Shown in pieces: positions 25,815 to 33,400 of a stretch of 35,538 nt of DNA (the first letter of the stretch is position 1; the number at the start of each line of letters is the position of its first letter). The notes beneath the pieces were generated by a model. That model was not told the DNA's origin. It did no database searches and saw only the letters and a list, made by a program, of their open reading frames with translations. The position numbers and the translations under genes were made by a program. Source of the DNA: Streptomyces sp. S3(2020) (GTDB taxonomy: Bacteria > Actinomycetota > Actinomycetes > Streptomycetales > Streptomycetaceae); NCBI RefSeq assembly GCF_013044505.1, contig NZ_JABERD010000095.1, positions 1 to 35,538 on the forward strand. Reading direction: 5' to 3'.

Positions 25815-27218
25815 TCACTGCAGACCCACCCGCTTCAACTCCTCCGCAGTCAAAGGCGGCGCCACCAAGGGGGCCTTCAACGGCCCCACCGCCGCCGCCA
25901 ACAGCACCGACGGACCCAGCAACACCTCCGCCCGCCGCTCCAGCGACGTCACATCCGTCACGCGGCGGGCGATCCGCCCGTTCCCCGTGGCCGTGCGCAT
26001 CAGCCGGTCCACATACCCGGCCAGCAGCCGATCCCGCAGCGTGGGCCCGTTCTCCGTCGCCCCCGGATAGAACACGTCCTGCCCCGTCGCCAGATCCCAC
26101 GCCGCCCCCACCGGCCGGGCGACGGCCTTCTGCACCCGACGGGACAGCCCGGCCGCACCGAACCCGTACCGCGCGGTCAGCTTCCGCAGGAGCAGCGCGC
26201 TCTGGGCGCCGACCGCCAGACCGTGGCCGTACACCGGGTTGTACGCGGCCAACGCGTCGCCCAGCACCGTGAAGTTGTCGGGCCAGGCCGCCATCCGCTC
26301 GTAGAAGTACCGTCGGTTGACCGTGGCGCGGGTGACCGCCACGTCCGACAGCGGCTCGGCCTGCCGCAGCAGGTCGCCGATGAGGGGGTGCCGCAGCTCC
26401 TCGCGGGCGAAGCGGACGAAGTCGTCGTCGGCGGCGGAGGGTTCGCCGCCGCGCGTGCCGTTCACGGTGACGATCCAGCGGCCGTTCTCGATGGGCAGCA
26501 GGAAACCCGCCCGGCCCGGGACACCGGCGCGTGGGTCGGGCTGCACATGGACGACCGGGAAGCCGCCGCGGGCCTGCTCCGGCGCGAGGTAGAGCCGACT
26601 GGCGTACGCGAGGCCGGAGTCGACCTTGCGCTCCCGCGGCGCGGGCAGGCCGAGTTCCGTCAGCCACCGGGACGCCTGGGAGCCCCGGCCGGTGGCGTCG
26701 ACCACCATGCCCGCCCCGATGGTCCGTTCACGCCCGTCGCGCTCCCGCACCCGGACTCCGGTGACCGCCTCCGGTGTGCCCGCCAGTCCCAGCACCTCGG
26801 TGCCGCCGAGCACTTCCACGCGCCCGCCGGCCAGGACCTGTGCGCGGACCGTCGCGTCCAGCAGATCCCGTCCGGCCAGGATCACATGGTGGGACTCGGG
26901 CCAGCGCCGGAACCAGCCCTGCGCCGAGTAGCCGACGATGTCCGTGGTGATCGGCGCCCGCCGCGCCCCCGCCTCCCGGAGCGCCTCGGAGATGCCCGGC
27001 AGCAGTTCCTCCATGGCCCGCACACCGCCCGACCACAGCATGTGGGCGTGCCGGGCCTGCGGCAGGCCCTTGCGTGGCTCGGGGCCCTCGGGCAGCACGT
27101 CCCGCTCGACGACCAGGACACGGTCGGCGAAGGCGGCGAGCGCCTGTGCCGCGAGCATGCCGGTATGGGATCCCCCCAGGACCACGGCGGTTCTGGCGGG
27201 GGAGGGACTGTCACTCAT
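25815..27218 (-). CDS. FAD-dependent oxidoreductase (monooxygenase-like)
   Basis: This 467-residue flavoprotein has an N-terminal dinucleotide-binding fold (AVVLGGSHTGMLAAQAL, G15-x4-G20) with the acidic strand-end VLVVERDVLP. The second FAD motif is VLGDALAAYNPVYGHGLAVG (about residues 340-360), the GD motif of class A monooxygenases and squalene-epoxidase-like enzymes. RKGLPQARHAH near residue 60 is typical of this actinobacterial subgroup. The start MSDSPSP overlaps the end of the membrane-protein gene by 8 bp, which decides it over the longer frame. It is the last gene of a three-gene overlapping operon. The substrate is unknown. Confidence 0.85.
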   Translation of the reverse strand: MSDSPSPARTAVVLGGSHTGMLAAQALAAFADRVLVVERDVLPEGPEPRKGLPQARHAHMLWSGGVRAMEELLPGISEALREAGARRAPITTDIVGYSAQGWFRRWPESHHVILAGRDLLDATVRAQVLAGGRVEVLGGTEVLGLAGTPEAVTGVRVRERDGRERTIGAGMVVDATGRGSQASRWLTELGLPAPRERKVDSGLAYASRLYLAPEQARGGFPVVHVQPDPRAGVPGRAGFLLPIENGRWIVTVNGTRGGEPSAADDDFVRFAREELRHPLIGDLLRQAEPLSDVAVTRATVNRRYFYERMAAWPDNFTVLGDALAAYNPVYGHGLAVGAQSALLLRKLTARYGFGAAGLSRRVQKAVARPVGAAWDLATGQDVFYPGATENGPTLRDRLLAGYVDRLMRTATGNGRIARRVTDVTSLERRAEVLLGPSVLLAAAVGPLKAPLVAPPLTAEELKRVGLQ

Positions 27219-28440
27219 GCGCGGACATGCTCTCTGCCGGGACGGCCGCACGGGTGCGTACCGCCTTGATCTCGTCGGTGCTGCGCAGGGCCTCGGACAC
27301 GGCCTGGATCTCCTGCAACAGGTACGTGGTGTCGGGGGCGCCGGCCCCGTCGGCGTCCGAGGAGCCCCGTTCGCGCTCCAGGGCGTCCAGGATCGTCACG
27401 GCCGCCGCCAGCGCCCGGGCCCGGTCGGGCGTGGAACCGAGGGCCAGGGCGGCGGCGTGGGCCCGGTCGCGCAGTTCGTCGTCGAGGTGGCGGGAGAGGT
27501 GCAGGAGCGCGTCGCGGATGAGTGTCTCGCGGCGGATCAGCCGCATCTCGTGGGTCGCCCGCAGCGCGAAGGGCTCACGGCCGCCCGCGACGTTCCGCAT
27601 CAGCCGGGCCAGGGGTCTGAGGTCGCGATGGCGGCGGCGCAGCCGCCACCGCTCCTGGAGGTACTGGCCGGCGTGCGGCACGATGAAGCCGGTCGCGACC
27701 AGGGTCGCCGCGATGCACGCGGCCGACGGCGCGATGTTGGTGTTCAGCCAGTCCAGGTCGTGTCCGGTCCAGCGGGCGACGACGGCCGTGAGCTTGGCGG
27801 CGCTGAAGAGCAGGTTCGTCGCGAAGCCGACTCCCAGGAACCGCAGCCCCCAGCGCAGCCAGCCGTCGAGACCCTCGGTGCGGATCCAGTTCCAGACGAG
27901 CCGGGACGTGACCAGGCTGGCCACCATGTGGGCGCACAGGTAGAGGAGGATCGCCTCCCGCATGTACGGCGTGGAGGCGTAGTAGGTGTCCAGGTCCCGG
28001 ATCTGTTCCACGGGCACGTCGGCGAGGGCGAACAGCACCCACAGGGCGATCACGACACCCGCGTAGACGGCGACCACCCACCGGGTCGCGCGGCGGGTGT
28101 GCGCGTGGCGTTCGGTGCGGCCGTTGCGCCAGTGGACGACCAGCAGCAGCCATGACGCGCAGAGCGCGGTGAGCAGCGAGTACACCCAGGGCGCCGCGAT
28201 GTTCGGCACGCCGGTGACCCGGTTGGTCCAGGAGATGGTGCTGGGGGCGGCGAACACGAACACCGCGCAGGCGAACAGCAGCAGTCCGCCGACGGCCCGC
28301 AGCAGCGGGTCCCGCCAGAGCTTCAGGATGCTGGGCAGTTTGATCACCAGGGCCGCGGTCAGCACCACGGTGGGGAGCCAGAAGGAGATGTACACCCCGC
28401 TGAGGAGGTTGCCCTGCGCGAGCGGACCGGCGTGCGTCAC
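27211..28440 (-). CDS. MAB_1171c-type seven-helix membrane protein
   Basis: This 409-residue protein has seven hydrophobic segments in its first 240 residues (for example FWLPTVVLTAALVIKL, GGLLLFACAVFVFAA, WVVAVYAGVVIALWVLFALA, CIAATLVATGFIVP). A charged, helical cytoplasmic tail of about 170 residues follows, with RHRDLRPLARLMRNV and LLHLSRHLDDELRDRAH. The layout fits the MAB_1171c-type putative transporter family of actinobacteria. The GTG start at 28440 overlaps the TGA of the metallopeptidase gene (GTGA); the longer upstream frame is Arg/Gly-rich shadow. The family commonly sits between an ImmA/IrrE-like gene and an oxidoreductase, as here. Transport activity has not been shown to my knowledge; a sensor role is equally possible. 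Confidence 0.75.
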   Translation of the reverse strand: MTHAGPLAQGNLLSGVYISFWLPTVVLTAALVIKLPSILKLWRDPLLRAVGGLLLFACAVFVFAAPSTISWTNRVTGVPNIAAPWVYSLLTALCASWLLLVVHWRNGRTERHAHTRRATRWVVAVYAGVVIALWVLFALADVPVEQIRDLDTYYASTPYMREAILLYLCAHMVASLVTSRLVWNWIRTEGLDGWLRWGLRFLGVGFATNLLFSAAKLTAVVARWTGHDLDWLNTNIAPSAACIAATLVATGFIVPHAGQYLQERWRLRRRHRDLRPLARLMRNVAGGREPFALRATHEMRLIRRETLIRDALLHLSRHLDDELRDRAHAAALALGSTPDRARALAAAVTILDALERERGSSDADGAGAPDTTYLLQEIQAVSEALRSTDEIKAVRTRAAVPAESMSAHE

Positions 28441-29027
28441 CGCTGTGTGCCTCCGCGCCCGCGGTACCCCATGGACCGCTCCATCCCGTTGAGGGACGCC
28501 CTGCCGCCGTGGCCCGTCAGATAGGGCCGGAACGCCGCCGCCAGCCGGTGCCCGAAGTCGTCGGCCTCCGCCTCGTCGGTCTGCCGTGAGCCGTCGCGCG
28601 CGGCGACGGCCAGGGCGTCCTTCCAGTCGGGGCCGCCGGCCAGCGCGCGGGCGGCGGCCGGGCCCACCCCGTGCCGGTGTCCGGCGTTCAGATGCCACAA
28701 CTCATGGCCGAGGATGACCAGTTGCTGCACCGCTTCGGCCCGCTCCTCGACGATGACCAGGTCGAAGTCCTGGAACTCCACCCACAGGCCGGTCACTTCG
28801 ATCTCGTCGGGGAACCGCTCGAAGCGCAGCTCGACGGGCCGTCCGCCGCGGCGCGCGCTCATCTCCTCGCACAGCGCCCGGCACACTTCGTGCGCCCCGG
28901 CCGGGGGAGTGGATCTGGACCGCAGCGCGGTGTCGAGGTCGACGGCGAGCCGGCGCATCACGGACCCGGCTCTCGCACGCCGCAGCGCCGCGGAGACCCG
29001 CCCCGCCCTCATGCGCGCGATGTCCAT
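28437..29027 (-). CDS. ImmA/IrrE-family metallopeptidase-like protein
   Basis: This 196-residue cytosolic protein contains a zinc-peptidase motif H108-E-L-W-H112 at the end of the helix QQLVILGHELWHLNAGH, and a downstream acidic helix DEAEADDFGHRLAAAF that can supply the third ligand (E152 or E154). This is the gluzincin pattern of ImmA/IrrE (DUF955) proteins, which cleave repressors in phage, conjugative-element and stress systems. Such genes are often annotated as toxin components. An XRE-type partner gene usually lies upstream, but none is present here. The ATG at 29027 is preceded by AAGGGGGA. It leads the overlapping operon with the membrane protein and the FAD enzyme. Confidence 0.75.
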   Translation of the reverse strand: MDIARMRAGRVSAALRRARAGSVMRRLAVDLDTALRSRSTPPAGAHEVCRALCEEMSARRGGRPVELRFERFPDEIEVTGLWVEFQDFDLVIVEERAEAVQQLVILGHELWHLNAGHRHGVGPAAARALAGGPDWKDALAVAARDGSRQTDEAEADDFGHRLAAAFRPYLTGHGGRASLNGMERSMGYRGRGGTQR

Positions 29028-29112
29028 CGATCCCCCTTCTCACCGCGTACGGCAGCCCGTCCGAGCGTACGCGGCCGGAACTGCCCACGTCATGAAAAAT
29101 CTGTTCGGACCA

Positions 29113-29141
29113 TTGACTGGAAAGCGCTTGCTATCTACGGT
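29113..29141 (+). promoter_or_regulatory. Promoter of the arabinan-utilisation operon
   Basis: TTGACT (29113-29118) and TACGGT (29136-29141) are spaced by 17 bp. The start is expected near 29148, giving a leader of about 75 nt before the ATG at 29225. The -10 hexamer is the same as in the DUF3068 promoter. Confidence 0.65.
29122..29129. promoter_or_regulatory. LacI-family operator AAGCGCTT in the promoter spacer
   Basis: AAGCGCTT is a perfect 8-bp palindrome with the central CG typical of LacI/GalR operators, extended as GGAAAGCGCTTGC. It sits between the -35 and -10 hexamers, where bound repressor would block RNA polymerase. No LacI gene lies in the window, so the regulator is encoded elsewhere. 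Confidence 0.65.
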
Positions 29142-29163
29142 CTCGTTCGCGGTTACGAGCACC

Positions 29164-29179
29164 TTTCGAAATGTCGAAC
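29164..29179. promoter_or_regulatory. Second operator-like site TTTCGAAATGTCGAAC
   Basis: This imperfect palindrome lies just downstream of the predicted start of the arabinan operon. Its reverse complement, GTTCGACATTTCGAAA, is close to the motif before the IclR gene (13182-13196). It may be a second repressor site. Confidence 0.35.
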
Positions 29180-29224
29180 AAAAGTGAACGGACTGGATCT
29201 CTTCTCCGACCGTAAGGGCAGGCA

Positions 29225-30574
29225 ATGGGACGACCTGACCTGAACCGCAGGCAACTGCTCACCGCCGCAGGCGGGTTGGCCGTGGCCGGCAGCTTCGGCT
29301 TCGCCGCGCTCGGCACCGGCGCCGACGCGCTCGCCTCCGACGCGGACACCCGGGTGCGCTACTGGAACCTGTTCAGCGGCGGCGACGGCGCCAACATGAT
29401 CGCGATGCTGGACTCCTTCCGGAAGGAGCACCCCGGCATCGCGGTCAAGGACTCCACGCTCCAGTGGGGCAACCCCTTCTACACCAAGCTCGCCATGGCC
29501 GCCGCGGGCGACCGCGCCCCCGAGCTCGGCGTCATGCACATGGGCCGGGTCGCGGGCTTCTCGCCGGGACGGCTCCTGGACCCGTGGGACGAGGCGCTCC
29601 TCGCCGAGTACGGCGTGCGCGAGGCGGACTACAACCCGGCGCTGTGGAACCGCGGAGTCATCGACGGCAAGCTCTACGCCCTCCCCCTCGACATCCACGT
29701 CCAGCTCTGCTTCTACCGCAAGGACGTCCTGAAGAAGGCGGACCTGCTCGGCGACGACGGCCGGATGATCCCGGTCGGCTCCACCGGCGAGTGGTTCGAC
29801 GTCCTGAAGAAGGCCGGACAGGTCCAGAAGAAGGGCCTCCAGACCATCGGCCTGTGGACCAACGACCAGAACTTCCAGTGGTGGTTCTTCGTCGCCTTCT
29901 ACACCCAGCTCGGCGGCCGGTGGTTCGACGACGGCGACACCGAGGTCCTCTTCGACGTCGACAAGGCCACCCAGGTCCTGGAGTTCCTCCGGCAGCACGT
30001 CACCGACGGCTATGTCATCCCCGGCGCACCCACCGGCGAGCAGTTCATCAACGGCGCCCCCTTCACCTGGGAGGGCAACTGGTCCGTGCCGGTCTTCTCC
30101 GGCGCGGAACTGGACTACGGCGCGACCCCGCTGCCGCCCGTCTTCGGCAGGCCCGCCACCCACGCCGAGTCGCACGCGTTCGTCCTGCCCCACCAGGCGG
30201 GCCGCGGCGGCGCCACCAACGAGGCCGCGCACGAACTGGCCGCGTACGTCGTCACACACGCCCAGCAGTGGGCCGCCGGCGGCCACATCCCCGCCTACAC
30301 GCCGACACTGTCCACGGCCGCGTACCAGGAGCTGGAACCGCAGAACGAGTACGTGAGCGCCATGGACCACCAGGCCACCGAGCCCAAGGTGTGGTTCGCG
30401 GGCTCCACCGGCGTCCTCGCCCAGGACCTCGGCCCCGCCGTCGTCTCCTCGACCATGGGCTCCGCCAAGCCGGCCCAGGTCGCCCGGACGATGAGGAGCC
30501 ACCTCACCAAGCTCCTCGCCTCGAAGAACCCGATGGACGGCAGGACCGCCGCGCAGGGAGGACGGGCCGCATGA
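29225..30574 (+). CDS. ABC transporter sugar-binding protein, Tat-type signal, no lipobox
   Basis: This 449-residue family-1 (MalE/UgpB-like) solute-binding protein is the first gene of the arabinan operon. The twin-arginine motif NRRQLLT (R8-R9) begins a signal peptide that ends with ADALA before SDAD. Mature motifs include RVRYWNLFSGGDGANM, the conserved ALPLDIHVQLCFYRKDVL, and GEQFINGAPFTWEGNW. No Cys occurs before about residue 160, so there is no lipobox. That is unusual for a Gram-positive binding protein, which normally needs a lipid anchor. GGGCAGG precedes the ATG. It overlaps the first permease gene by 4 bp and likely captures arabino-oligosaccharides. Confidence 0.85.
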   Translation: MGRPDLNRRQLLTAAGGLAVAGSFGFAALGTGADALASDADTRVRYWNLFSGGDGANMIAMLDSFRKEHPGIAVKDSTLQWGNPFYTKLAMAAAGDRAPELGVMHMGRVAGFSPGRLLDPWDEALLAEYGVREADYNPALWNRGVIDGKLYALPLDIHVQLCFYRKDVLKKADLLGDDGRMIPVGSTGEWFDVLKKAGQVQKKGLQTIGLWTNDQNFQWWFFVAFYTQLGGRWFDDGDTEVLFDVDKATQVLEFLRQHVTDGYVIPGAPTGEQFINGAPFTWEGNWSVPVFSGAELDYGATPLPPVFGRPATHAESHAFVLPHQAGRGGATNEAAHELAAYVVTHAQQWAAGGHIPAYTPTLSTAAYQELEPQNEYVSAMDHQATEPKVWFAGSTGVLAQDLGPAVVSSTMGSAKPAQVARTMRSHLTKLLASKNPMDGRTAAQGGRAA

Positions 30575-31509
30575 CCACCAGCGCTCAGACCGTCGTCGCA
30601 CCGGCGCGGGCGAGGACCGCGACCGCCGTCGCGACCGTCCGCCGCAAGCAGGGCTTCCAGCACGGGGGCTGGTTCATCGCCCCGTTCCTGGCACTCTTCG
30701 TGCTCTTCGTGCTCTGGCCGCTGCTGCGCGGCCTCTACCTCAGCTTCACCGACGCCAACATCTCCGGCGAGGGCGCGAGCTTCGTCGGCCTCGACAACTA
30801 CCGCGAGGCCCTCAACGACCAGGCCATGTGGGACGCGCTCGGCCACAGCGCCTGGTTCACGCTGCTCGTCGTCCCCTGCATCACCGTCCTGGCGTTCCTG
30901 CTCGCGATGCTGGCCCACCACATCGAACGCGGCAAGTGGCTGTGGCGCCTGTGCTTCTTCGCCCCCTTCCTGCTGCCCTCCACGGTCGCCGCCAACATGT
31001 GGCAGTGGCTCTTCACCCAGGGCATCGGCCTGTTCAACGAGACCTTCGGACTCACCACCCCCTGGCTCACCGACAAGTCGTACGCGATGCTCGCCATCGT
31101 CATCCAGACCCTGTGGTGGACGGTCGGCTTCAGCTTCCTGCTCTACCTCGCCGCGCTCCAGGGCATCCCCGACCACCTCTACGAGGCGGCCAGGCTGGAC
31201 GGCGCCGGCGCCTGGCACCGCATGGTCCACATCACCCTGCCGATGCTGCGCCACATCACCGGCCTGGTGATCGCGCTCCAGATCCTCGCCTCGCTCCAGC
31301 TCTTCGACCAGGCCGTCGTGATGATGGACTTCAGCCCCGGACCCGAGCTCAGCACCCGCTCCTTCGTCCAGTACACCCTCGAACAGGGCTTCACCAGCTA
31401 CCGCGTGGGCTACGCCTCCGCGATGTCCATCATCTTCTTCGTGATCATCGCGGCCGTCGCCCTCGGACGGATGGCACTGCTGCGCAACCGTGAGGAGGGC
31501 ACCCGATGA
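30571..31509 (+). CDS. ABC sugar permease (MalF-like)
   Basis: This 312-residue membrane protein of the CUT1 family has six hydrophobic segments. The first is FIAPFLALFVLFVLWPLLRGL with the family motif LYLSFTDANI after it. The cytoplasmic EAA loop, which docks the ATPase, is EAARLDGAGAWHRMVHITLP starting at E205. Its ATG overlaps the TGA of the binding-protein gene, and its own stop overlaps the next permease's ATG. It forms a heterodimer with that permease. No ATPase is encoded nearby. Confidence 0.9.
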   Translation: MTTSAQTVVAPARARTATAVATVRRKQGFQHGGWFIAPFLALFVLFVLWPLLRGLYLSFTDANISGEGASFVGLDNYREALNDQAMWDALGHSAWFTLLVVPCITVLAFLLAMLAHHIERGKWLWRLCFFAPFLLPSTVAANMWQWLFTQGIGLFNETFGLTTPWLTDKSYAMLAIVIQTLWWTVGFSFLLYLAALQGIPDHLYEAARLDGAGAWHRMVHITLPMLRHITGLVIALQILASLQLFDQAVVMMDFSPGPELSTRSFVQYTLEQGFTSYRVGYASAMSIIFFVIIAAVALGRMALLRNREEGTR

Positions 31510-32363
31510 GCGCCACCCCGATACGGCTCAAGCCCCGCAAGCCCTGGACGCCGAGCCAGATCGTCCTCACCCTGCTCGGCGTCGCCGTCTCCGCCGTCTT
31601 CGTGGCCCCGATCGCCGCCGCCCTGTTCACCTCGCTCAAGTCCGAGGCGGAGGCGGCCGAGATCCCGCCGCACTGGCTGCCCGAGATGTGGACCCTCCAG
31701 GCCTGGAGGTCCCTGTGGGAGAGCGGCAACATCGGCAACTGGTTCATCAACTCGCTGGTCGTCTCGGTGTGCGTGACGACCATCGTGCTGGCGGTGAGCG
31801 CGCTGGCCGGCTACGGCTTCGCCCGCACCGAGTTCCGCGGCAAGAAGGCCCTGATGGGCGTGGTGATGGCGGGCCTCATGGTGTCTCCGGCGGTCCTCGG
31901 CGTACCGCTGTTCACCACGGTCCAGCAGATGGGGATGGTCGACACCTACTGGGGCATGATCCTGCCGCAGTGCGCGCCCGCCGCGATGGTCTACATCCTC
32001 TACAAGTTCTTCCAGGGCATCCCGCGCGAACTGGAGGAGGCCGCCTTCATCGACGGCGCCGGCCGCTGGCGCGTCTTCTTCACGATCGTCGTCCCGCTCG
32101 CGCGACCGTCCCTGGCGGCGGTGGGCATCTTCACCTTCATCGCCTCGTGGAACAACTTCCTGTGGCCGTACATGGTCACCAACAACCCCGACCTGATGAC
32201 CATGCCGAACGGCATCGCGACCGTCATGAACTCCTACGGCATCCAGTGGGCCCAGCTCATGGCCGGCGGCCTGATGGCGGGCCTGCCCCTGATCGTCGTC
32301 TTCGTCTTCTTCCAGCGGCAGATCGTGGCGGGCGTCGCCCACACGGGATTGGCGGGACAGTGA
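31506..32363 (+). CDS. ABC sugar permease (MalG-like)
   Basis: This 285-residue CUT1 permease has six membrane segments. It has the periplasmic-loop pattern FTSLKSEAEA, the NSLVVSV segment, and the EAA loop EEAAFIDGAGRWRVFF beginning at E177. ATGA overlap with the first permease and GTGA overlap with the arabinanase gene show tight translational coupling. With its partner it would import arabinan fragments, using an ATPase from elsewhere, probably the shared MsiK type known in Streptomyces. Confidence 0.9.
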   Translation: MSATPIRLKPRKPWTPSQIVLTLLGVAVSAVFVAPIAAALFTSLKSEAEAAEIPPHWLPEMWTLQAWRSLWESGNIGNWFINSLVVSVCVTTIVLAVSALAGYGFARTEFRGKKALMGVVMAGLMVSPAVLGVPLFTTVQQMGMVDTYWGMILPQCAPAAMVYILYKFFQGIPRELEEAAFIDGAGRWRVFFTIVVPLARPSLAAVGIFTFIASWNNFLWPYMVTNNPDLMTMPNGIATVMNSYGIQWAQLMAGGLMAGLPLIVVFVFFQRQIVAGVAHTGLAGQ

Positions 32364-33331
32364 GAGCGCGGAGAGCGATGACGGCCGTGGCGGCGGCGGT
32401 CCTTCTGACCTTCCTCCCCAACACGGCACAGGCCGAGGGGAGTTACCCCGACCCGCTCCCGATCGCCGGCCAGCAGATCATCCACGACCCGACCGTCCTC
32501 AGGCTGAAGTCCGGCCAGTACGTGGCGTACTCGACCGGCGGGGTGATCGGCGCCCGGCTCTCCAAGGACCTGCGGAACTGGACCGACGCGGGCAACGCCT
32601 TCGCCGAGCCGCCGAGTTGGTGGTACGAGTACAACGGCACCGGCGACCCGTGGGCCCCCGACATCTCCTACCGGGCGGGCAGGTACTGGCTGTACTACGC
32701 GGTGTCGTCCTGGGGCACCAACCACTCCGCGACAGGCGTGGCCACCTCGACGTCCGGCCTCCCCGGCACCTGGACCGACCACGGCAAGGTCTTCACCTCC
32801 GAACGCACGGACACCTGGAACGCCATCGACCCCGCCCTGATCCAGGCCGACGGCAGGCTCTGGATGTCCTTCGGCTCGTACTGGACCGGTATCCGCATGG
32901 TCGAACTGAACCCGAGAACGGGCAAGGCGGTCGAGGGCGCCACGGTCCACCACCTGGCGACCCGCCCCGACGCCCCGTACGCGGTGGAGGGCCCGTACAT
33001 CGTCAAGCACGGCCGCCACTACTACCTCTTCGCCTCGTACGACGCCTGCTGCGCGGGCGTGAACTCGACGTACAAGATCAAGGTGGGCAGGTCTACGTCG
33101 GTAACGGGCCCGTACACCGACAGCACGGGCAAGCCGCTCCTGGAGGGCGGCGGCGACCTACTGCTGGAGGGCCACGGAAGGTATGCCGGCACGGGCGGCC
33201 AGTCGGTCTTCAGGGACCGGGGCCAGGATTGGCTGGCGTACCACTACTACGACGCAGAGGATGCAGGCACACCAAAGCTCGGGCTGAACAGACTGCACTG
33301 GACAGAGAACGGCTGGCCGAACGTGGCTTAG
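32360..33331 (+). CDS. Secreted GH43 arabinanase
   Basis: This 323-residue secreted enzyme has a five-bladed propeller. The GTG start overlaps the permease TGA (GTGA) and gives a short signal peptide (RRAMTAVAAAVLLTFLP, cut after AQA). The three GH43 catalytic carboxylates are placed: base D43 in IHDPTVL, pKa modulator D157 in NAIDPALI, and acid E210 in YAVEGPYIVKHGRHYYLF. Together with PDISYRAGRYWLYYAVSSWG and FASYDACCAGVNSTY this points to the endo/exo-1,5-alpha-arabinanase subgroup. It would release arabino-oligosaccharides outside the cell for the co-encoded transporter. Confidence 0.85.
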   Translation: MRARRAMTAVAAAVLLTFLPNTAQAEGSYPDPLPIAGQQIIHDPTVLRLKSGQYVAYSTGGVIGARLSKDLRNWTDAGNAFAEPPSWWYEYNGTGDPWAPDISYRAGRYWLYYAVSSWGTNHSATGVATSTSGLPGTWTDHGKVFTSERTDTWNAIDPALIQADGRLWMSFGSYWTGIRMVELNPRTGKAVEGATVHHLATRPDAPYAVEGPYIVKHGRHYYLFASYDACCAGVNSTYKIKVGRSTSVTGPYTDSTGKPLLEGGGDLLLEGHGRYAGTGGQSVFRDRGQDWLAYHYYDAEDAGTPKLGLNRLHWTENGWPNVA

Positions 33332-33375
33332 GGGCGCGGGGAACTGCGCGACAAGCCCCCACCGACCCGCAGACG
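33330..33375. repeat. Dispersed Streptomyces-type intergenic repeat
   Basis: The sequence following the arabinanase stop (GGGGCGCGGGGAACTGCGCG, then ACAAGCCCCC) matches a repeat I recall as frequent between genes in Streptomyces. It folds: GGGG pairs with CCCC and GCGC with GCGC. It may act as a weak terminator or an mRNA-stabilising hairpin between the operon and the GH51 gene. Confidence 0.6.
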
Positions 33376-33400
33376 AAACTGAACCCCCTGAAAGGAAGAC

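Noticed and set aside
29119..29133. CebR cellobiose operator (TGGGAGCGCTCCCA)
   Set aside because: Only the central GCGC agrees; the flanks are AA/TT, so a generic LacI-family operator is the safer call.
29164..29179. Site read as the BxlR-type xylan operator CGAAA-N-TTTCG
   Set aside because: The half-site spacing and second arm do not match, so it is only listed as an operator-like palindrome.
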